Origin: Bacillus sp. FJAT-18017
Lineage (GTDB): Bacteria > Bacillota > Bacilli > Bacillales > Cytobacillaceae
Reading direction: 5' to 3'
NCBI RefSeq assembly: GCF_001278805.1
Contig: NZ_CP012602.1
Coordinates: forward strand, 1,281,001 to 1,345,000
DNA length: 64,000 nucleotides
The notes beneath the pieces are model-generated. The model made no database searches. It was not told the origin of the DNA and saw only the letters and a list, made by a program, of their open reading frames with translations. Positions 1 to 10,539 of the stretch are shown piece by piece. How positions within the stretch are numbered: the first letter of the stretch is position 1; the number at the start of each line of letters is the position of its first letter. The position numbers and the translations under genes are program-made.

Positions 1-1
1 C

Positions 2-949
2 GCGATTATCCTCGACCGGCTCACGCAAAACTTGCGCAAGCCGGCATATGGGCATGTCATTAAGGGAAGATATGTCGCTGCCATCCTAGCAGCACTTGTT
101 GTAGGTACTATCCTTGTTCAAGGATTTGCCAAGGAAAATGCGGTTAAAGTCGATCCGAATTCGATAGGCGGCCAAACCAATTATGAAATCACCGGGATTG
201 AACCTGGGGCCGGAATTATGGCACAGGCTAGCGATGGAATTTCCGAATATGGGTTGGATCAATGGAAAGTTATAGAAGGCTCTTCTGCAGCTATGTATGC
301 TGAATTAGACAAAGCTTATAAGAAAAAGAAGCCGATTATTGTTACTGGCTGGGCACCACACTGGAAGTTTTCTAAATACGATTTGAAATTTCTTGAAGAC
401 CCAAATGGAGTATTCGGAGGGGTTGAAGGAATTCATACACTCGTAAGGAAAGGCCTCGAGCAGGATGCACCTGGCGCTTATAAAATCCTAGATCAATTTT
501 CCTGGGAGACGGGCGATATGGAAGCAGTAATGGTCTATATCCAAGAAGGTTTGAGTCCAGAGGAAGCCGCTGAAAAATGGATATCTGAAAATCAGGATCT
601 AGTAGCGAAGTGGACAAACGGAGCCCAGAAAGGTAATGGAGAACCAATCAACCTTGTCTATGTTGCCTGGGATACAGAGATCGCCAGTACGAATGTCATT
701 GGCAAAGTACTTGAACAAAATGGCTTCAAGGTCACACTCAGCCAGGTAGAAGTCGGCCCGATGTTTGCCGGTGTTGCCAACGGAAGTTCCGATGCGATGG
801 TTGCAGCCTGGCTGCCAAGTACCCATGTCGAATATTATAATACGTATAAGGACGATCTCGTTGATCTTGGACTAAACCTTCAAGGAACAAGAAATGGATT
901 AGTCGTACCTGAGTACGTTGACATTAATTCAATTGAGGACTTGAAATAG
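2..949 (+). CDS. Glycine betaine ABC transporter, permease-binding protein fusion (C-terminal part)
   Basis: The frame is open from base 2, so the gene begins upstream of the window. The first residues (AIILDRLTQ) look like the end of an OpuAB/ProW-type permease; they run on into a membrane segment (about visible residues 22-44) and then a choline/betaine-binding domain. The product is therefore a permease fused to its own extracytoplasmic binding protein, as in lactococcal OpuABC, importing compatible solutes for osmoprotection. Visible binding-domain landmarks are GIEPGAG, GWAPHWKF, and later NLVYVAWDTE and AAWLPSTH. The two lobes occur in the swapped order known for circularly permuted OpuAC proteins: the GWAPHW lobe comes first and the chain ends at SIEDLK. 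An ATPase subunit gene presumably lies upstream. The family is clear; the exact substrate is inferred. Confidence 0.85.
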   Translation, partial: AIILDRLTQNLRKPAYGHVIKGRYVAAILAALVVGTILVQGFAKENAVKVDPNSIGGQTNYEITGIEPGAGIMAQASDGISEYGLDQWKVIEGSSAAMYAELDKAYKKKKPIIVTGWAPHWKFSKYDLKFLEDPNGVFGGVEGIHTLVRKGLEQDAPGAYKILDQFSWETGDMEAVMVYIQEGLSPEEAAEKWISENQDLVAKWTNGAQKGNGEPINLVYVAWDTEIASTNVIGKVLEQNGFKVTLSQVEVGPMFAGVANGSSDAMVAAWLPSTHVEYYNTYKDDLVDLGLNLQGTRNGLVVPEYVDINSIEDLK

Positions 950-1103
950 GTTAGGTTATAGTAGAGTGACTTCAGATTTGACGGTACCTCTGTTTAAAGG
1001 GGCTGCTTAATGGGCTAGTAAAAGGGACCTCCATAATAGTAAGTAGTTCCAATACCGTGGGGTCCGAAACTAAATGGAAAATAAAAAACCATAATCATTA
1101 ACA

Positions 1104-1138
1104 AAAAAGGCTTGAGGAATTAACCTCAAGCTTTTTTT
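1104..1138 (+). terminator. Intrinsic terminator after the betaine transporter
   Basis: An 8-bp perfect stem (GCTTGAGG at 1110-1117 with CCTCAAGC at 1124-1131, loop AATTAA) is followed by seven T. It lies about 155 bp after the transporter stop codon; nothing recognisable lies between. Confidence 0.85.
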
Positions 1139-2175
1139 GTGTGTAAAGCGTTTATTAGTTCTTTGAGTAAAAGTATAAACGTCTATTTGATATGGTTCTT
1201 CCCAATCGTCCTCAGGTCATCAATGCAGGAAGCCTCGTGTGCGAAGACGAATACTGTCCCTAAATCGACTATAAGGGAAAGTGAACGGTTTTTTTGTAGT
1301 ATCCTCTTCTATTATTCCCGCAACGATTTTAAGAACATTTATACTTCGGCATATTTTTACAAGAAATTAATAGTAGATTAATAATAAAACTATACAATTT
1401 GATAGAAAAGGTAGATAAGAAACATGAGTAATTGCTATAAATTGGCATAATGGTTTATGCACCAAAGTTTGTTTGTAAGCCTTTACTTAAGGAAAAAGAT
1501 GGCTTAAACTAAAAATGGTGAATTTAAGCACAATTGGAATTAATCGAAATTAGGTATAAAAGTCAATAAAAGGGCGAATTCTTTTTTAAAAATAAGAGTC
1601 GCAGAGTTTGACTTTTTTCACCAAATACTTAATTGACATTAGTAATAGGGAGAGGGTGTACATAAAAGACATGGGATTTTAGGGTACATCCTTTTTTTGA
1701 GGTGTAAAATTTGTGGCGCGATACCATTTAGGTTTACCTATGGTATTTTGAATAATATTAAATAGTAGAAATAGGGGGAGATAGAGTAGTACTAGACTTG
1801 ATGATTTAAAGGGTTAACTGGAACAATGTAAAAAATCATGTGTTGAATCAGCGTAATTAAGCTCTTGAATTCTAAGGACGGTCATGCTAACTGTCCAACA
1901 GATTGCAATTTCATGTACTGAACTAAATACAGTTCTTCTAATGATTTACAAAGATTCTAAAAAGGGGTTCAGAAGAAAGTTATAGTCGTATAGTGGTAAG
2001 CGCGCTGCTTCAGGAAATTAATATTCTTGGTCTATCAATCGGGTTTTAGAGTTTAAGATTACTTAGGTAATAGACTTCGCATTGAATTTACCCAGAAACA
2101 AAAAAGATAAACATGACAAACGCAATTCCACACATGAGATTTAGATTTATAATACGATCCAAAAGGGAGAGAAAT
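1139..2175. other. Long A/T-rich intergenic region
   Basis: About 1 kb without a convincing gene. The longest frame (80 codons from 1139) starts on a weak codon with no ribosome binding site and has a random composition. A perfect TTGACA lies at 1633-1638 but no good -10 follows at the right distance. A terminator-like hairpin sits at 1654-1698. The stretch probably holds the leader and promoter of the following giant gene and decayed sequence. Confidence 0.4.
1654..1698 (+). terminator. Terminator-like hairpin in the intergenic region
   Basis: GGGTGTAC (1654-1661) pairs with GTACATCC (1684-1691), with one G-U pair, and is followed by seven T. It ends no recognisable gene, so it could close a short untranslated transcript or be a relic. 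Confidence 0.4.
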
Positions 2176-5100
2176 ATGAGACCTAGATTAAAAAAGAAAC
2201 TTTTACCGGTCATACTAGTATTTAGTTTAGTATTTTCCAGCTTCCTGGCTAATTTTGCGCCTGTTGTAAGCGCGGCAGAAGCAGCGTTTACTAATCTAAT
2301 TATTTCTCAATATGTTGAACCGAATGGCGGAAACGGTAAGGTTGTTGAGATTTATAATGGAACTGCAAACTCTGTTGACTTATCAGGTTATACCATTGAG
2401 CAATACAACAATGGACAAGCCAAGGGCGGAAGTTACATCTTAGCTTTAACGGGTACATTACAGCCTGGGAAAACTGCTGTAATTTATAATGGCGCCTTAG
2501 AAAATAGTACAGATACTAATTATACAGCTTTTAATGCAGTGAAAGATGCTGCCACTGAAGGAAATCTCTTCATTAAGGATTCAAGCAGTTTAACCCAATT
2601 CAATGGAAATGATCCAATTGTTTTAAAACATAATGGAACAATTATTGACTCTTTAGGTAAACAAACTGCTACTTCAGGTCCTGACTTTGCTGCTAATGCA
2701 ACACTTGTCCGTGAGTCTTCTGTAGTTACTGGAGATACTAATTTAGCAGATGAGGTTACTCTCGACGGCCAATGGTTTAAATTAGCTGCAAACACTTACG
2801 ATGGTTTAGGTTCTCACCCGAATGACAACCTGAAACCCGAACCACCTAAAGAGCAGCCAATTAAAATTGCAGATGCTCGTAAAGCGGCTTTAAACAGTAC
2901 TGTAACAATAGAAGGAATCGCGACTTCCCATACTGGCCTTTGGGGCGGCGACTCATTCTATATGCAGGATGATACTGCCGGTATGTTTATCTATAATAGT
3001 CCGCAAAATGTTAAACCGGGTGACAAAGTAAAATTAACCGGTGAATTGATTACATACCAAGGTGAGCTCGAGGTAAAACCAACAAGTCTTGTGATTGTTT
3101 CCTCTGGCAATCCTCTTCCAGCAGCCCAGTCTGTTAAGGCAGTAGATGAAACTACACAAGCTGAATTGCTTAAGCTTGAAAATGTAGAAATCACTGAATT
3201 AACTAAAGATGGGTATGGAACCGTTCTTTTCAATGCATTGTTTGAAAGCGGAGAAAAAGTCAGGGTTATCCATGACAATCGGACAGGCTCCAATTTTGAC
3301 GAATTCGTTAAGCATTATAAAGAAGGCGATAAGGTTCATATTGTTGGACTTGGTTCTATTAATGATGGTGGCTTCCACTTAAAGACTACTGGTCTAGATA
3401 GCTATGATTTGGTTAACAAGCCTGCCGTTTATGCAACACAAACACAAGGTGTTGTTCCAGCTGGCACTAAGATTGAATTGAAGTCCGGCGTTGAAGGAGC
3501 AGAAATTCACTACACAACAGATGGTACAACTCCAACTGTAGAAAGCGCAAAATATGTTGAGCCAATTGCATTGCAAACAGGTGAAACTACTATTAAAGCC
3601 ATTGCGGTTACAAACGGTACTGCAAGTGAAGTATTCAGCTTTACGTATAAAATCCTTGATACTACTGGCGCTAAAATCCATGATATCCAAGGAAAAGGAC
3701 ATGTCTCCGATTTTGCTGGAGCTTCTGTTACCAACATTACTGGTATTGTAACTCACGTATTCGGTTCAAGCAGTTTTGTTATGCAAGATGCTACAGGTGA
3801 TAACGATCCTGCGACTTCAGAAGCAATTGAAGTAAACAAATCCGCTCATGGCGTTGCTGTTGGTGACCAAGTATCTGTAAACGGAACTATTACAGAATCT
3901 GGCGGTGGTGCGAACCTATCCACAACACGAATTTCCGCAACTGCTGTTACCAAAACAAGTGACACTAAAGCGGAACTGCCTGCACCACTTGTTGTTGGAA
4001 AAGATATTACCCCTCCAAACAAGGTTATTGACAATGATATGATGCAATCATTTGATCCAGCAGAAGATGGCATCGACTTCTGGGAGTCCGTTGAATACAT
4101 GCGCGTTTCGTTCCCGGATGCGCTTGTCGTTGGACCTCCATACAATAGGGATGTTCCAATCATTGTTGAAAGCACGACAAATAACGAATTGAATTCACTC
4201 GGGGGATTGAATATCGCAGCTGACGATTACAATCCTGAAAAAGTCTTCCTGGACAATGCTGGCGAGGATTTCCGTTCCGGCGACCGCTTTGATGGCGATG
4301 TTATCGGTATCCTTACGTATTCAAGCGCTGGCTATCAGGTAGTTGCTGACAAAACTCTAGGTTTGCCGACTTTAATCAAAGCAGAATTGAAACAAGAAGT
4401 TACTCATATTGAAAAAGCGGACGGAAAACTTACTGTTGCTTCTTACAATGTTGAAAACTTCTCTAACAACACATCAAACACACCTGATGCAAAGGTTGCT
4501 AAGATTGCAAAGACCTTTGTTGACAATATGAAGTCACCAGACATTATAACTCTAGTGGAAGTACAAGATAATGATGGCGAAACAAATTCCGGCAATGCCG
4601 ATGCTTCACAAAGCTATCAGCGTTTAATTAATGCAATTGTTGCTGCTGGTGGCCCGACTTATAAATGGACCGATGTTGAGCCTGTAAACAACACAAGCGG
4701 CGGCGCTCCTGGCGGCAATATCCGCGTTGGGTACTTGTACAACCCTGAACGTGTATCTTTGGTTCCAGGCACTAGAGGCGGAGGTACAGAGGCTAATGCC
4801 TGGACAGCAAACGGAAACTTAACGCTTAACCCTGGATTTGTTAATCCTTCTGTATACTCGGATACTCGTAAACCGATTGCTGCAGAATTCGAATTCCAAG
4901 GAGAGCGCGTCGTAGTAATTGGTGCCCACTTGAATTCAAAAGGCGGAGACCAATCACTGTGGGGCTCAAACCAGCCTCCTAAATTAGGTTCTGAAGCTGA
5001 ACGTATTAAATTGGCAACAGAAATCAATAATTTTATAAAAGCAGGCCTTGCAAAAAATCCTGCCCTGAATGTTGTTGTTGCTGGAGACATCAATGATTTT

Positions 5101-8100
5101 GAATTCACACCGGCACTTAAGGCTTTAAAGGGCAATGTTCTAACAAATATGGTTGATAAAGTTCCTGCTGCAGACCGTTTCTCTTACTTCTTCCAAGGAA
5201 ACAACCAGGTTCTAGATCATATTTTAGTATCAAATAATCTAGTCCATGCTACTAAAGCTGATATGATTCATATCAATGCAAACTTTACTGAAGCACAAGG
5301 ACAAGCATCTGACCATGACCCTGTGTTAGTTCAGATTGACTTAGCTGATAAATATGACTTAACAATTATGCATACGAATGACACGCATGCTGCTTTGGAT
5401 AATATGCCAAAGACAGTCACTGCACTGAAAGATGCAAGAAAAACTTATCCTGATTCACTTCTTCTTCATGCGGGGGATGCCTTCACTGGAACATTGTATT
5501 TCAATGAATTCCAGGGTAAAGCTGACCTGGCTTTGATGAACTTAATGGGCTTTGACGCCATGACGTTTGGGAACCATGAATTTGATCTAGGTTCTTCACA
5601 AGAAGGGCATGAAGCATTGGCTGACTTTATTAAAGGGGCACAATTCCCGTTTGTAAGTGCAAACGTAGATTTCTCTAAAGATAGCAAATTCGAAGGCATC
5701 TTCAATGATTCTATTGAAACAGCTTTTGAAAACGGCGAAATTTACAATGGCATCATTAAAGAGGTAAACGGCGAGAAGGTTGGTATCTTCGGCTTGACAA
5801 CAGAAGAAACCGCTGATATTTCAAGCCCTGGCTCCATTGAGTTCGAAACCTACCTTGCTGAAGCTGAAAAAACTGTAGCAGCTCTTGAAGCAAAAGGTGT
5901 TAACCGAATTGTGGCTTTGACTCATATTGGTTACGACGATGCAGCAGCAGTCGATAATGACCTCGAGCTTGCTAAACAAGTAGAAGGTATTGACGTGATT
6001 GTTGGCGGGCATACGCATACTGCCTTGGCAAAACCTACTGTAGTAGATCCAAATGGAACTCCTACTGTAATCGTTCAAACAGGTAACTCCAACTCAAACC
6101 TTGGCGTTTTGAACGTAGAATTTGATGAAAATGGTTTAGTAACATCCCATAATGGACAATTAATTGAAATTAAATCTCAAGCTGCTGATAAAGAAGCAGC
6201 AGACCTTTTGGCACCATATAGAACGCAAGTTGAAGCCGTTTCCCAGAAAGAAATCGGCGTAACAACTGACAAAGATTTGGAAACTCCACGAACAAACGGT
6301 GATAATACAAAACCAAGTGTACGTAAAAACGAAACAATTCTTGGTAATTTGATTACAGATGCTATGCTTGAAAAAGCGAAATCCTTCACTGGTAAAAACG
6401 TTATCATGGCGCTTCAAAACGGTGGCGGTATCCGCGCAGCCATTCCTGCTGGGCCAATCACTGTTGGTGAGGTAATCACTGTACTGCCATTCAACAATAC
6501 TCTTGCTACGATGGAAGTAACAGGTGCCGAGCTGAAGGAAGCTTTCGAAACTTCTGTTGGATCATACCCTGCAGAAAACGGTGGATTCCTGCATGTAGCT
6601 GGCGGTAAGGTAAAATTCGATTCTACACAACCGAAAGGTAAGCGTGTAGTATCCGTATCTTATCTTGATGCAAATGGAAAGTATGTAAAAGTTCAGGATG
6701 ATGCGAAGTACACTATCGCAACAAATGCTTTTACAGCTAAAGGCGGCGATGGCTATGATGTTTTTGCAAAAGCCTATGCAGAAGGCCGTGTAACTGACCT
6801 TGGCCTATCTGATTGGGAAAACTTCCGTGATCATTTAGTAAGTATTGGTTCTGAAGGAATCCCGACTGAAACTGAACGCAGAATCGTTGATGTTGTAGGC
6901 GAATTTGACTTAACGGTCATGCATACAAATGATGTCCATTCTGCGCTTGAAAATATGCCGAAGACAGTAACTGCTGTTAAAGAAGTTAGGCAGCAAAGTG
7001 CTAATTCACTTCTTCTTCACGCTGGTGACCAATTCACAGGTACCTTGTATTTCAATGAATTCCTTGGTGCTGCTGATTTGGCTATCCTGAAGTTGATGGG
7101 CTTTGATGCAATGACTTTCGGCAACCATGAATTTGACCTTGGCTCTTCAAATGATGGCCATCAAAAATTGGCTGATTTTATCAAGGGAGCGAACTTCCCA
7201 TTTGTAAGTGCAAACGTTGATTTCTCCAAGGACGCTAAATTCGAAGGAATCTTCAATGATTCTATCGAAGCAGCTTACGTAAATGGTGAAATTTACAATG
7301 GAATTGTTAAGGATGTAAATGGTGAGAAAGTCGGTATCTTTGGTTTAACAACTGAGGAAACAGCTGACATTTCAAGCCCAGGCTCTATCGCATTCGAAAA
7401 TTACATTCTAGAAGCAGAAAAAACTGTGCAATCTTTAGAAGCACAGGGGGTTAACAAAATCATCGCATTAACTCACATTGGTTATGATGACAATGAAGCA
7501 ATCGATAATGATTTGACCCTTGCTGAAGAAGTTGAAGGTATTGACGTAATTGTAGGCGGACATAGCCATACTGCACTGAAAGAAGCAAAAGTAGTTGCAG
7601 CGGATGAGACCCCTACAGTAATCGTTCAAACAGGCAATGCCAACGCTAACCTTGGCGTACTTGATGTAACATTTGACCAAAATGGTGTTGTGGTTGAAAA
7701 CAATGGCCGTCTGATTGCAATCGGCTCACAAGATGCTGATCAAGAAGCGGTTGATGTCCTGGCGCCATACAAAGCTCAGGTTGATGCTGTTGCTAAAGAA
7801 GAAATCGGCGTATCAGCACCAATCGCATTAGAAAACCCACGTACAAATGGCGATGATACAAAACCAAGTGTACGTAAAAACGAAACAATTCTTGGTAACT
7901 TGATTACCGACGGTATGCTCGAAAAAGCCAGAGAATTCACAAAGAAGGACATCATCATGGCCCTTCAAAATGGCGGTGGAATCCGTGCCGCAATCGATGC
8001 TGGCCCGATCACTGTTGGTGAAGTAATAGGCGTACTGCCATTTGGCAACACGCTTGCAACAATGGAAGTAACAGGAGCCGAACTTAAGCAGGCATTTGAA

Positions 8101-9369
8101 ACATCTTTAAGCAGATATCCAGGTGAAAACGGCGGATTCTTGCATATTGCTGGTGGTAAAGTCGAATTCGATTCTACAAAACCAGTTGGTCAGCGCGTTG
8201 TATCTGTATCTTATCTTGATGCAAATGGTAAATATGTAAAGCTTCAAGATGATGTGAAATACACTGTAGCTACTAACGCCTTCACAGCTAAAGGCGGCGA
8301 CGGTTATGACGTATTCGCAAAAGCGTATGCAGAAGGCCGTGTAACAGACCTAGGTCTTTCCGATTGGGAAAACTTCCGTGACCATCTAGTAAGCATCGGC
8401 AGCGAAGGCATCCCTACTAAAGTTGAGGGTCGAATTGTTGATGTAAGTGTGGACCCAGGTGAAGATCCAGGCGAAGATCCAGGCGAAGACCCTGGTGAAG
8501 ACCCAGGTGAAGATCCAGGTGATGACCCAGGTAAAGACCCAGGTAAAGACCCAGGTAAAGACCCAGGAAACAAACCAGGTGACAATCCAGGTAATAAACC
8601 GGGAGAAAATCCAGGCAATAAACCGGGAGAAAATCCAGTCGGAACTCCAGGGAATAAGCCGGGTGAAAAACCGGGTAATAAACCAGGTGAAAAACCAGGA
8701 AATAAACCAGGCAAAGAAATTAAAGTGCCAGCAGCTAAAGAGGGTAACAAGTATAAAATTGATGAAGAGGCACTTAAAGATCTTGAAGATGGAGCAATAG
8801 TAGTTGTTGAAGTTAAAGATAAGAATAATGCAACATTGACACTTACTAAAGACCAAATTCAAGCTTTGAAGGATGCGGGCGCTTCAATTGAAGTGCGAAA
8901 TGGAAATGTTGATGTACTAATTCCAGCTTCTATCCTTCCATTAGTAGAAAACCTGGATATTAAAGTGAAGAAAATGGATGTAAAAGGTTCACTGGGAGTT
9001 TACGATTTTACAATTGAAGCAGATGGAAAATCATACCATGAATTCAACGGTAAAGTTAAACTTACATTCAAAGTTGATCCGAAACAAATTAAAAATCCTA
9101 ACAATGTAAAAGTTTATTATTGGAATGAAGAAGAAGGAAAATGGGAACTGATTGGCGGAGAATACAAAAATGGTGAAGTATCTGTATATACTGATCACTT
9201 TAGTACGTTTGGGGTATTCGAGACAGCACCAACTTCTTCCATGGTCCCAACTCATCAACTTCCTGACACTGCAACAAACAATTTTAACATTGTACTTGCT
9301 GGGTTCATGTTACTTCTCTTAGGTGGGGTTTTATACTTCATTCAAAGAAGAAAAACCAGCTCAAATTAA
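2176..9369 (+). CDS. YhcR-like cell-wall-anchored nuclease with tandem 5'-nucleotidase modules
   Basis: A 2397-residue secreted enzyme. I start it at ATG 2176 because AAAGGGAGA precedes it and a signal peptide (basic RPRLKKK, hydrophobic core, cut near VSAAEA) begins at once. Order of parts: lamin-tail-like domain (about 36-205), OB-fold (229-405), chitobiase/FN3-like C-terminal module (419-492), second OB-fold (500-595), endonuclease/exonuclease/phosphatase domain (752-1055; NVEN, LVEVQ, HLNSKG, GDINDF, SDHDPV), then two 5'-nucleotidase modules (1059-1572 and 1576-2089), each with ND(T/V)H, HAGD, GNHE, THIG and GGH(T/S)H, a Pro-Gly-Asp/Lys/Asn repeat (2093-2182), a folded C-terminal domain, LPDTA at 2362 (bases 9259-9273), a membrane segment and a basic tail. 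Domain content matches B. subtilis YhcR (about 1200 residues), which has one nucleotidase module. Likely role: degrading extracellular nucleic acids and releasing nucleosides and phosphate, sorted to the wall by a YhcS-like sortase. Confidence 0.92.
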   Translation: MRPRLKKKLLPVILVFSLVFSSFLANFAPVVSAAEAAFTNLIISQYVEPNGGNGKVVEIYNGTANSVDLSGYTIEQYNNGQAKGGSYILALTGTLQPGKTAVIYNGALENSTDTNYTAFNAVKDAATEGNLFIKDSSSLTQFNGNDPIVLKHNGTIIDSLGKQTATSGPDFAANATLVRESSVVTGDTNLADEVTLDGQWFKLAANTYDGLGSHPNDNLKPEPPKEQPIKIADARKAALNSTVTIEGIATSHTGLWGGDSFYMQDDTAGMFIYNSPQNVKPGDKVKLTGELITYQGELEVKPTSLVIVSSGNPLPAAQSVKAVDETTQAELLKLENVEITELTKDGYGTVLFNALFESGEKVRVIHDNRTGSNFDEFVKHYKEGDKVHIVGLGSINDGGFHLKTTGLDSYDLVNKPAVYATQTQGVVPAGTKIELKSGVEGAEIHYTTDGTTPTVESAKYVEPIALQTGETTIKAIAVTNGTASEVFSFTYKILDTTGAKIHDIQGKGHVSDFAGASVTNITGIVTHVFGSSSFVMQDATGDNDPATSEAIEVNKSAHGVAVGDQVSVNGTITESGGGANLSTTRISATAVTKTSDTKAELPAPLVVGKDITPPNKVIDNDMMQSFDPAEDGIDFWESVEYMRVSFPDALVVGPPYNRDVPIIVESTTNNELNSLGGLNIAADDYNPEKVFLDNAGEDFRSGDRFDGDVIGILTYSSAGYQVVADKTLGLPTLIKAELKQEVTHIEKADGKLTVASYNVENFSNNTSNTPDAKVAKIAKTFVDNMKSPDIITLVEVQDNDGETNSGNADASQSYQRLINAIVAAGGPTYKWTDVEPVNNTSGGAPGGNIRVGYLYNPERVSLVPGTRGGGTEANAWTANGNLTLNPGFVNPSVYSDTRKPIAAEFEFQGERVVVIGAHLNSKGGDQSLWGSNQPPKLGSEAERIKLATEINNFIKAGLAKNPALNVVVAGDINDFEFTPALKALKGNVLTNMVDKVPAADRFSYFFQGNNQVLDHILVSNNLVHATKADMIHINANFTEAQGQASDHDPVLVQIDLADKYDLTIMHTNDTHAALDNMPKTVTALKDARKTYPDSLLLHAGDAFTGTLYFNEFQGKADLALMNLMGFDAMTFGNHEFDLGSSQEGHEALADFIKGAQFPFVSANVDFSKDSKFEGIFNDSIETAFENGEIYNGIIKEVNGEKVGIFGLTTEETADISSPGSIEFETYLAEAEKTVAALEAKGVNRIVALTHIGYDDAAAVDNDLELAKQVEGIDVIVGGHTHTALAKPTVVDPNGTPTVIVQTGNSNSNLGVLNVEFDENGLVTSHNGQLIEIKSQAADKEAADLLAPYRTQVEAVSQKEIGVTTDKDLETPRTNGDNTKPSVRKNETILGNLITDAMLEKAKSFTGKNVIMALQNGGGIRAAIPAGPITVGEVITVLPFNNTLATMEVTGAELKEAFETSVGSYPAENGGFLHVAGGKVKFDSTQPKGKRVVSVSYLDANGKYVKVQDDAKYTIATNAFTAKGGDGYDVFAKAYAEGRVTDLGLSDWENFRDHLVSIGSEGIPTETERRIVDVVGEFDLTVMHTNDVHSALENMPKTVTAVKEVRQQSANSLLLHAGDQFTGTLYFNEFLGAADLAILKLMGFDAMTFGNHEFDLGSSNDGHQKLADFIKGANFPFVSANVDFSKDAKFEGIFNDSIEAAYVNGEIYNGIVKDVNGEKVGIFGLTTEETADISSPGSIAFENYILEAEKTVQSLEAQGVNKIIALTHIGYDDNEAIDNDLTLAEEVEGIDVIVGGHSHTALKEAKVVAADETPTVIVQTGNANANLGVLDVTFDQNGVVVENNGRLIAIGSQDADQEAVDVLAPYKAQVDAVAKEEIGVSAPIALENPRTNGDDTKPSVRKNETILGNLITDGMLEKAREFTKKDIIMALQNGGGIRAAIDAGPITVGEVIGVLPFGNTLATMEVTGAELKQAFETSLSRYPGENGGFLHIAGGKVEFDSTKPVGQRVVSVSYLDANGKYVKLQDDVKYTVATNAFTAKGGDGYDVFAKAYAEGRVTDLGLSDWENFRDHLVSIGSEGIPTKVEGRIVDVSVDPGEDPGEDPGEDPGEDPGEDPGDDPGKDPGKDPGKDPGNKPGDNPGNKPGENPGNKPGENPVGTPGNKPGEKPGNKPGEKPGNKPGKEIKVPAAKEGNKYKIDEEALKDLEDGAIVVVEVKDKNNATLTLTKDQIQALKDAGASIEVRNGNVDVLIPASILPLVENLDIKVKKMDVKGSLGVYDFTIEADGKSYHEFNGKVKLTFKVDPKQIKNPNNVKVYYWNEEEGKWELIGGEYKNGEVSVYTDHFSTFGVFETAPTSSMVPTHQLPDTATNNFNIVLAGFMLLLLGGVLYFIQRRKTSSN

Positions 9370-9382
9370 TTAGTAATTATGG

Positions 9383-9418
9383 AAAAAGGGCGTGCCCGAT
9401 TTGGTGCACGCCTTTTTC
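9383..9418 (+). terminator. Terminator of the YhcR-like gene
   Basis: GGCGTGC (9389-9395) pairs with GCACGCC (9406-9412), extended by A/T pairs, and runs into TTTTT, 14 bp after the stop codon. Confidence 0.85.
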
Positions 9419-9440
9419 TGTTAATGTCCAGCCATAAAAA

Positions 9441-9468
9441 AGAAGCAGAGCGGACTCTGCTTCTTTTA
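9441..9468. terminator. Bidirectional terminator between convergent genes
   Basis: A 10-bp perfect stem, AGAAGCAGAG with CTCTGCTTCT and loop CGGA, has A tract on the left and T tract on the right. It can end transcripts of both the YhcR-like gene (+) and pssA (-). Confidence 0.8.
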
Positions 9469-9535
9469 ATTTTGCATTTGGCAAACGAACCATCCCAAAT
9501 TAGCACCATTAGCGGGACTGACAAACCGGAGAACC

Positions 9536-10294
9536 TTACTTGGTCTTTTTTTGTTTTTTGCGTTTGCGGATTTTGAATTTCTTGATTCGAATTCCGCGGA
9601 TTGGCATCCATTTAATTTCCTTTTCCCGAACAAAGCGGAAGACGAGAAATACGATGTACATGGCAAGTGCGATCCAGAAGAAGACTGGTATGCTTTCCAG
9701 TTTTACTTTTGCGGCCCAATACATCATATAGAAGATAAAGGCTGTAATAATGACGCCGTACCGTGGTAGCGGGATTTTTTTGAAGCTTGGAATTTTAAGT
9801 GTACTGGCCATCAAATAACATAAAAGAATGTAAATAATTGCAAACAAGAGAACTGGGATACTGTTGTGAAACAAAATCAAAAACGTTACAAGGCCGCCGG
9901 CAAATGTGATTGGAACCCCTTGAAAATGATTTAATGACACATCTGACTGAGTAAGGTTGAACCGCGCGAGCCTGTAGGCGCCGAATAATGGGAAAGCCCC
10001 GGCTAGCACGAGGCCAGTCATCCCGAAATCAGCGAAGTACGTATTAATCGCCAAATACGCTGGTACCACACCAAAGGACACGATGTCCGCAAGTGAGTCC
10101 AATTCTTTCCCGAATTCATTGGATACGCCGAGAATCCGCGCAACCCTTCCATCCAATGCATCGAGCATCATCGCGATAAAAATCAGGATTGTCGCGTTTC
10201 TAATATCCCCGTGCATGATATACCCTATCGCAAGGAACCCGCAGAAAAGGTTTCCGAAAGTCAGTGCGTTGGGAATAAATCGTTTCTTTGACAT
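9536..10294 (-). CDS. pssA: CDP-diacylglycerol-serine O-phosphatidyltransferase
   Basis: Makes phosphatidylserine from CDP-diacylglycerol and serine, the first step to phosphatidylethanolamine, in the cytoplasmic membrane. The CDP-alcohol phosphotransferase signature is intact (DG..AR, then G...D...D, in LDALDGRVAR...GKELDSLAD). Several hydrophobic segments follow. At 252 residues it is longer than B. subtilis PssA (about 177), ending in a strongly basic tail rich in K and R. I use ATG 10294, preceded by GAGGGTG with six bases of spacing, rather than the GTG three codons upstream. No psd gene is adjacent, unlike B. subtilis, so it appears to stand alone between two terminators. Confidence 0.92.
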   Translation of the reverse strand: MSKKRFIPNALTFGNLFCGFLAIGYIMHGDIRNATILIFIAMMLDALDGRVARILGVSNEFGKELDSLADIVSFGVVPAYLAINTYFADFGMTGLVLAGAFPLFGAYRLARFNLTQSDVSLNHFQGVPITFAGGLVTFLILFHNSIPVLLFAIIYILLCYLMASTLKIPSFKKIPLPRYGVIITAFIFYMMYWAAKVKLESIPVFFWIALAMYIVFLVFRFVREKEIKWMPIRGIRIKKFKIRKRKKQKKTK

Positions 10295-10539
10295 GGTTGT
10301 CACCCTCTAGTTAAAGTACTTTCATTTTATCATTGAATTACTCATTTACCACCTTGGATATGCAGGGGAAACATTGTTATGCTTCATGTAATTATGTAGA
10401 ATGGACTCTTTATTCATTTCCTTATCCCGTCTTGCTAAACAACCTAAATTCTTCTTAATGTTTCTATCCCCTTACAGCCCCTGAACAAACCCCACGCTTG
10501 ACTTTATTATAACAGGTTTCAGAAACTGTTCACCTTCAA

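Noticed and set aside
1139..1381. 80-codon open frame after the first terminator
   Set aside because: It starts within the T tract of a terminator, has no ribosome binding site and no recognisable protein character.
1985..2050. tRNA-like stretch (GTATAGTGGTAAGCGCG) before the giant gene
   Set aside because: It resembles a D-arm, but no acceptor stem, anticodon arm or GTTCGA T-arm can be paired around it.
8447..8800. Alternative frames across the PGEDPGED repeat of the giant gene
   Set aside because: Long frames there are produced by the repeat; the main frame ends in a proper LPDTA sorting signal.
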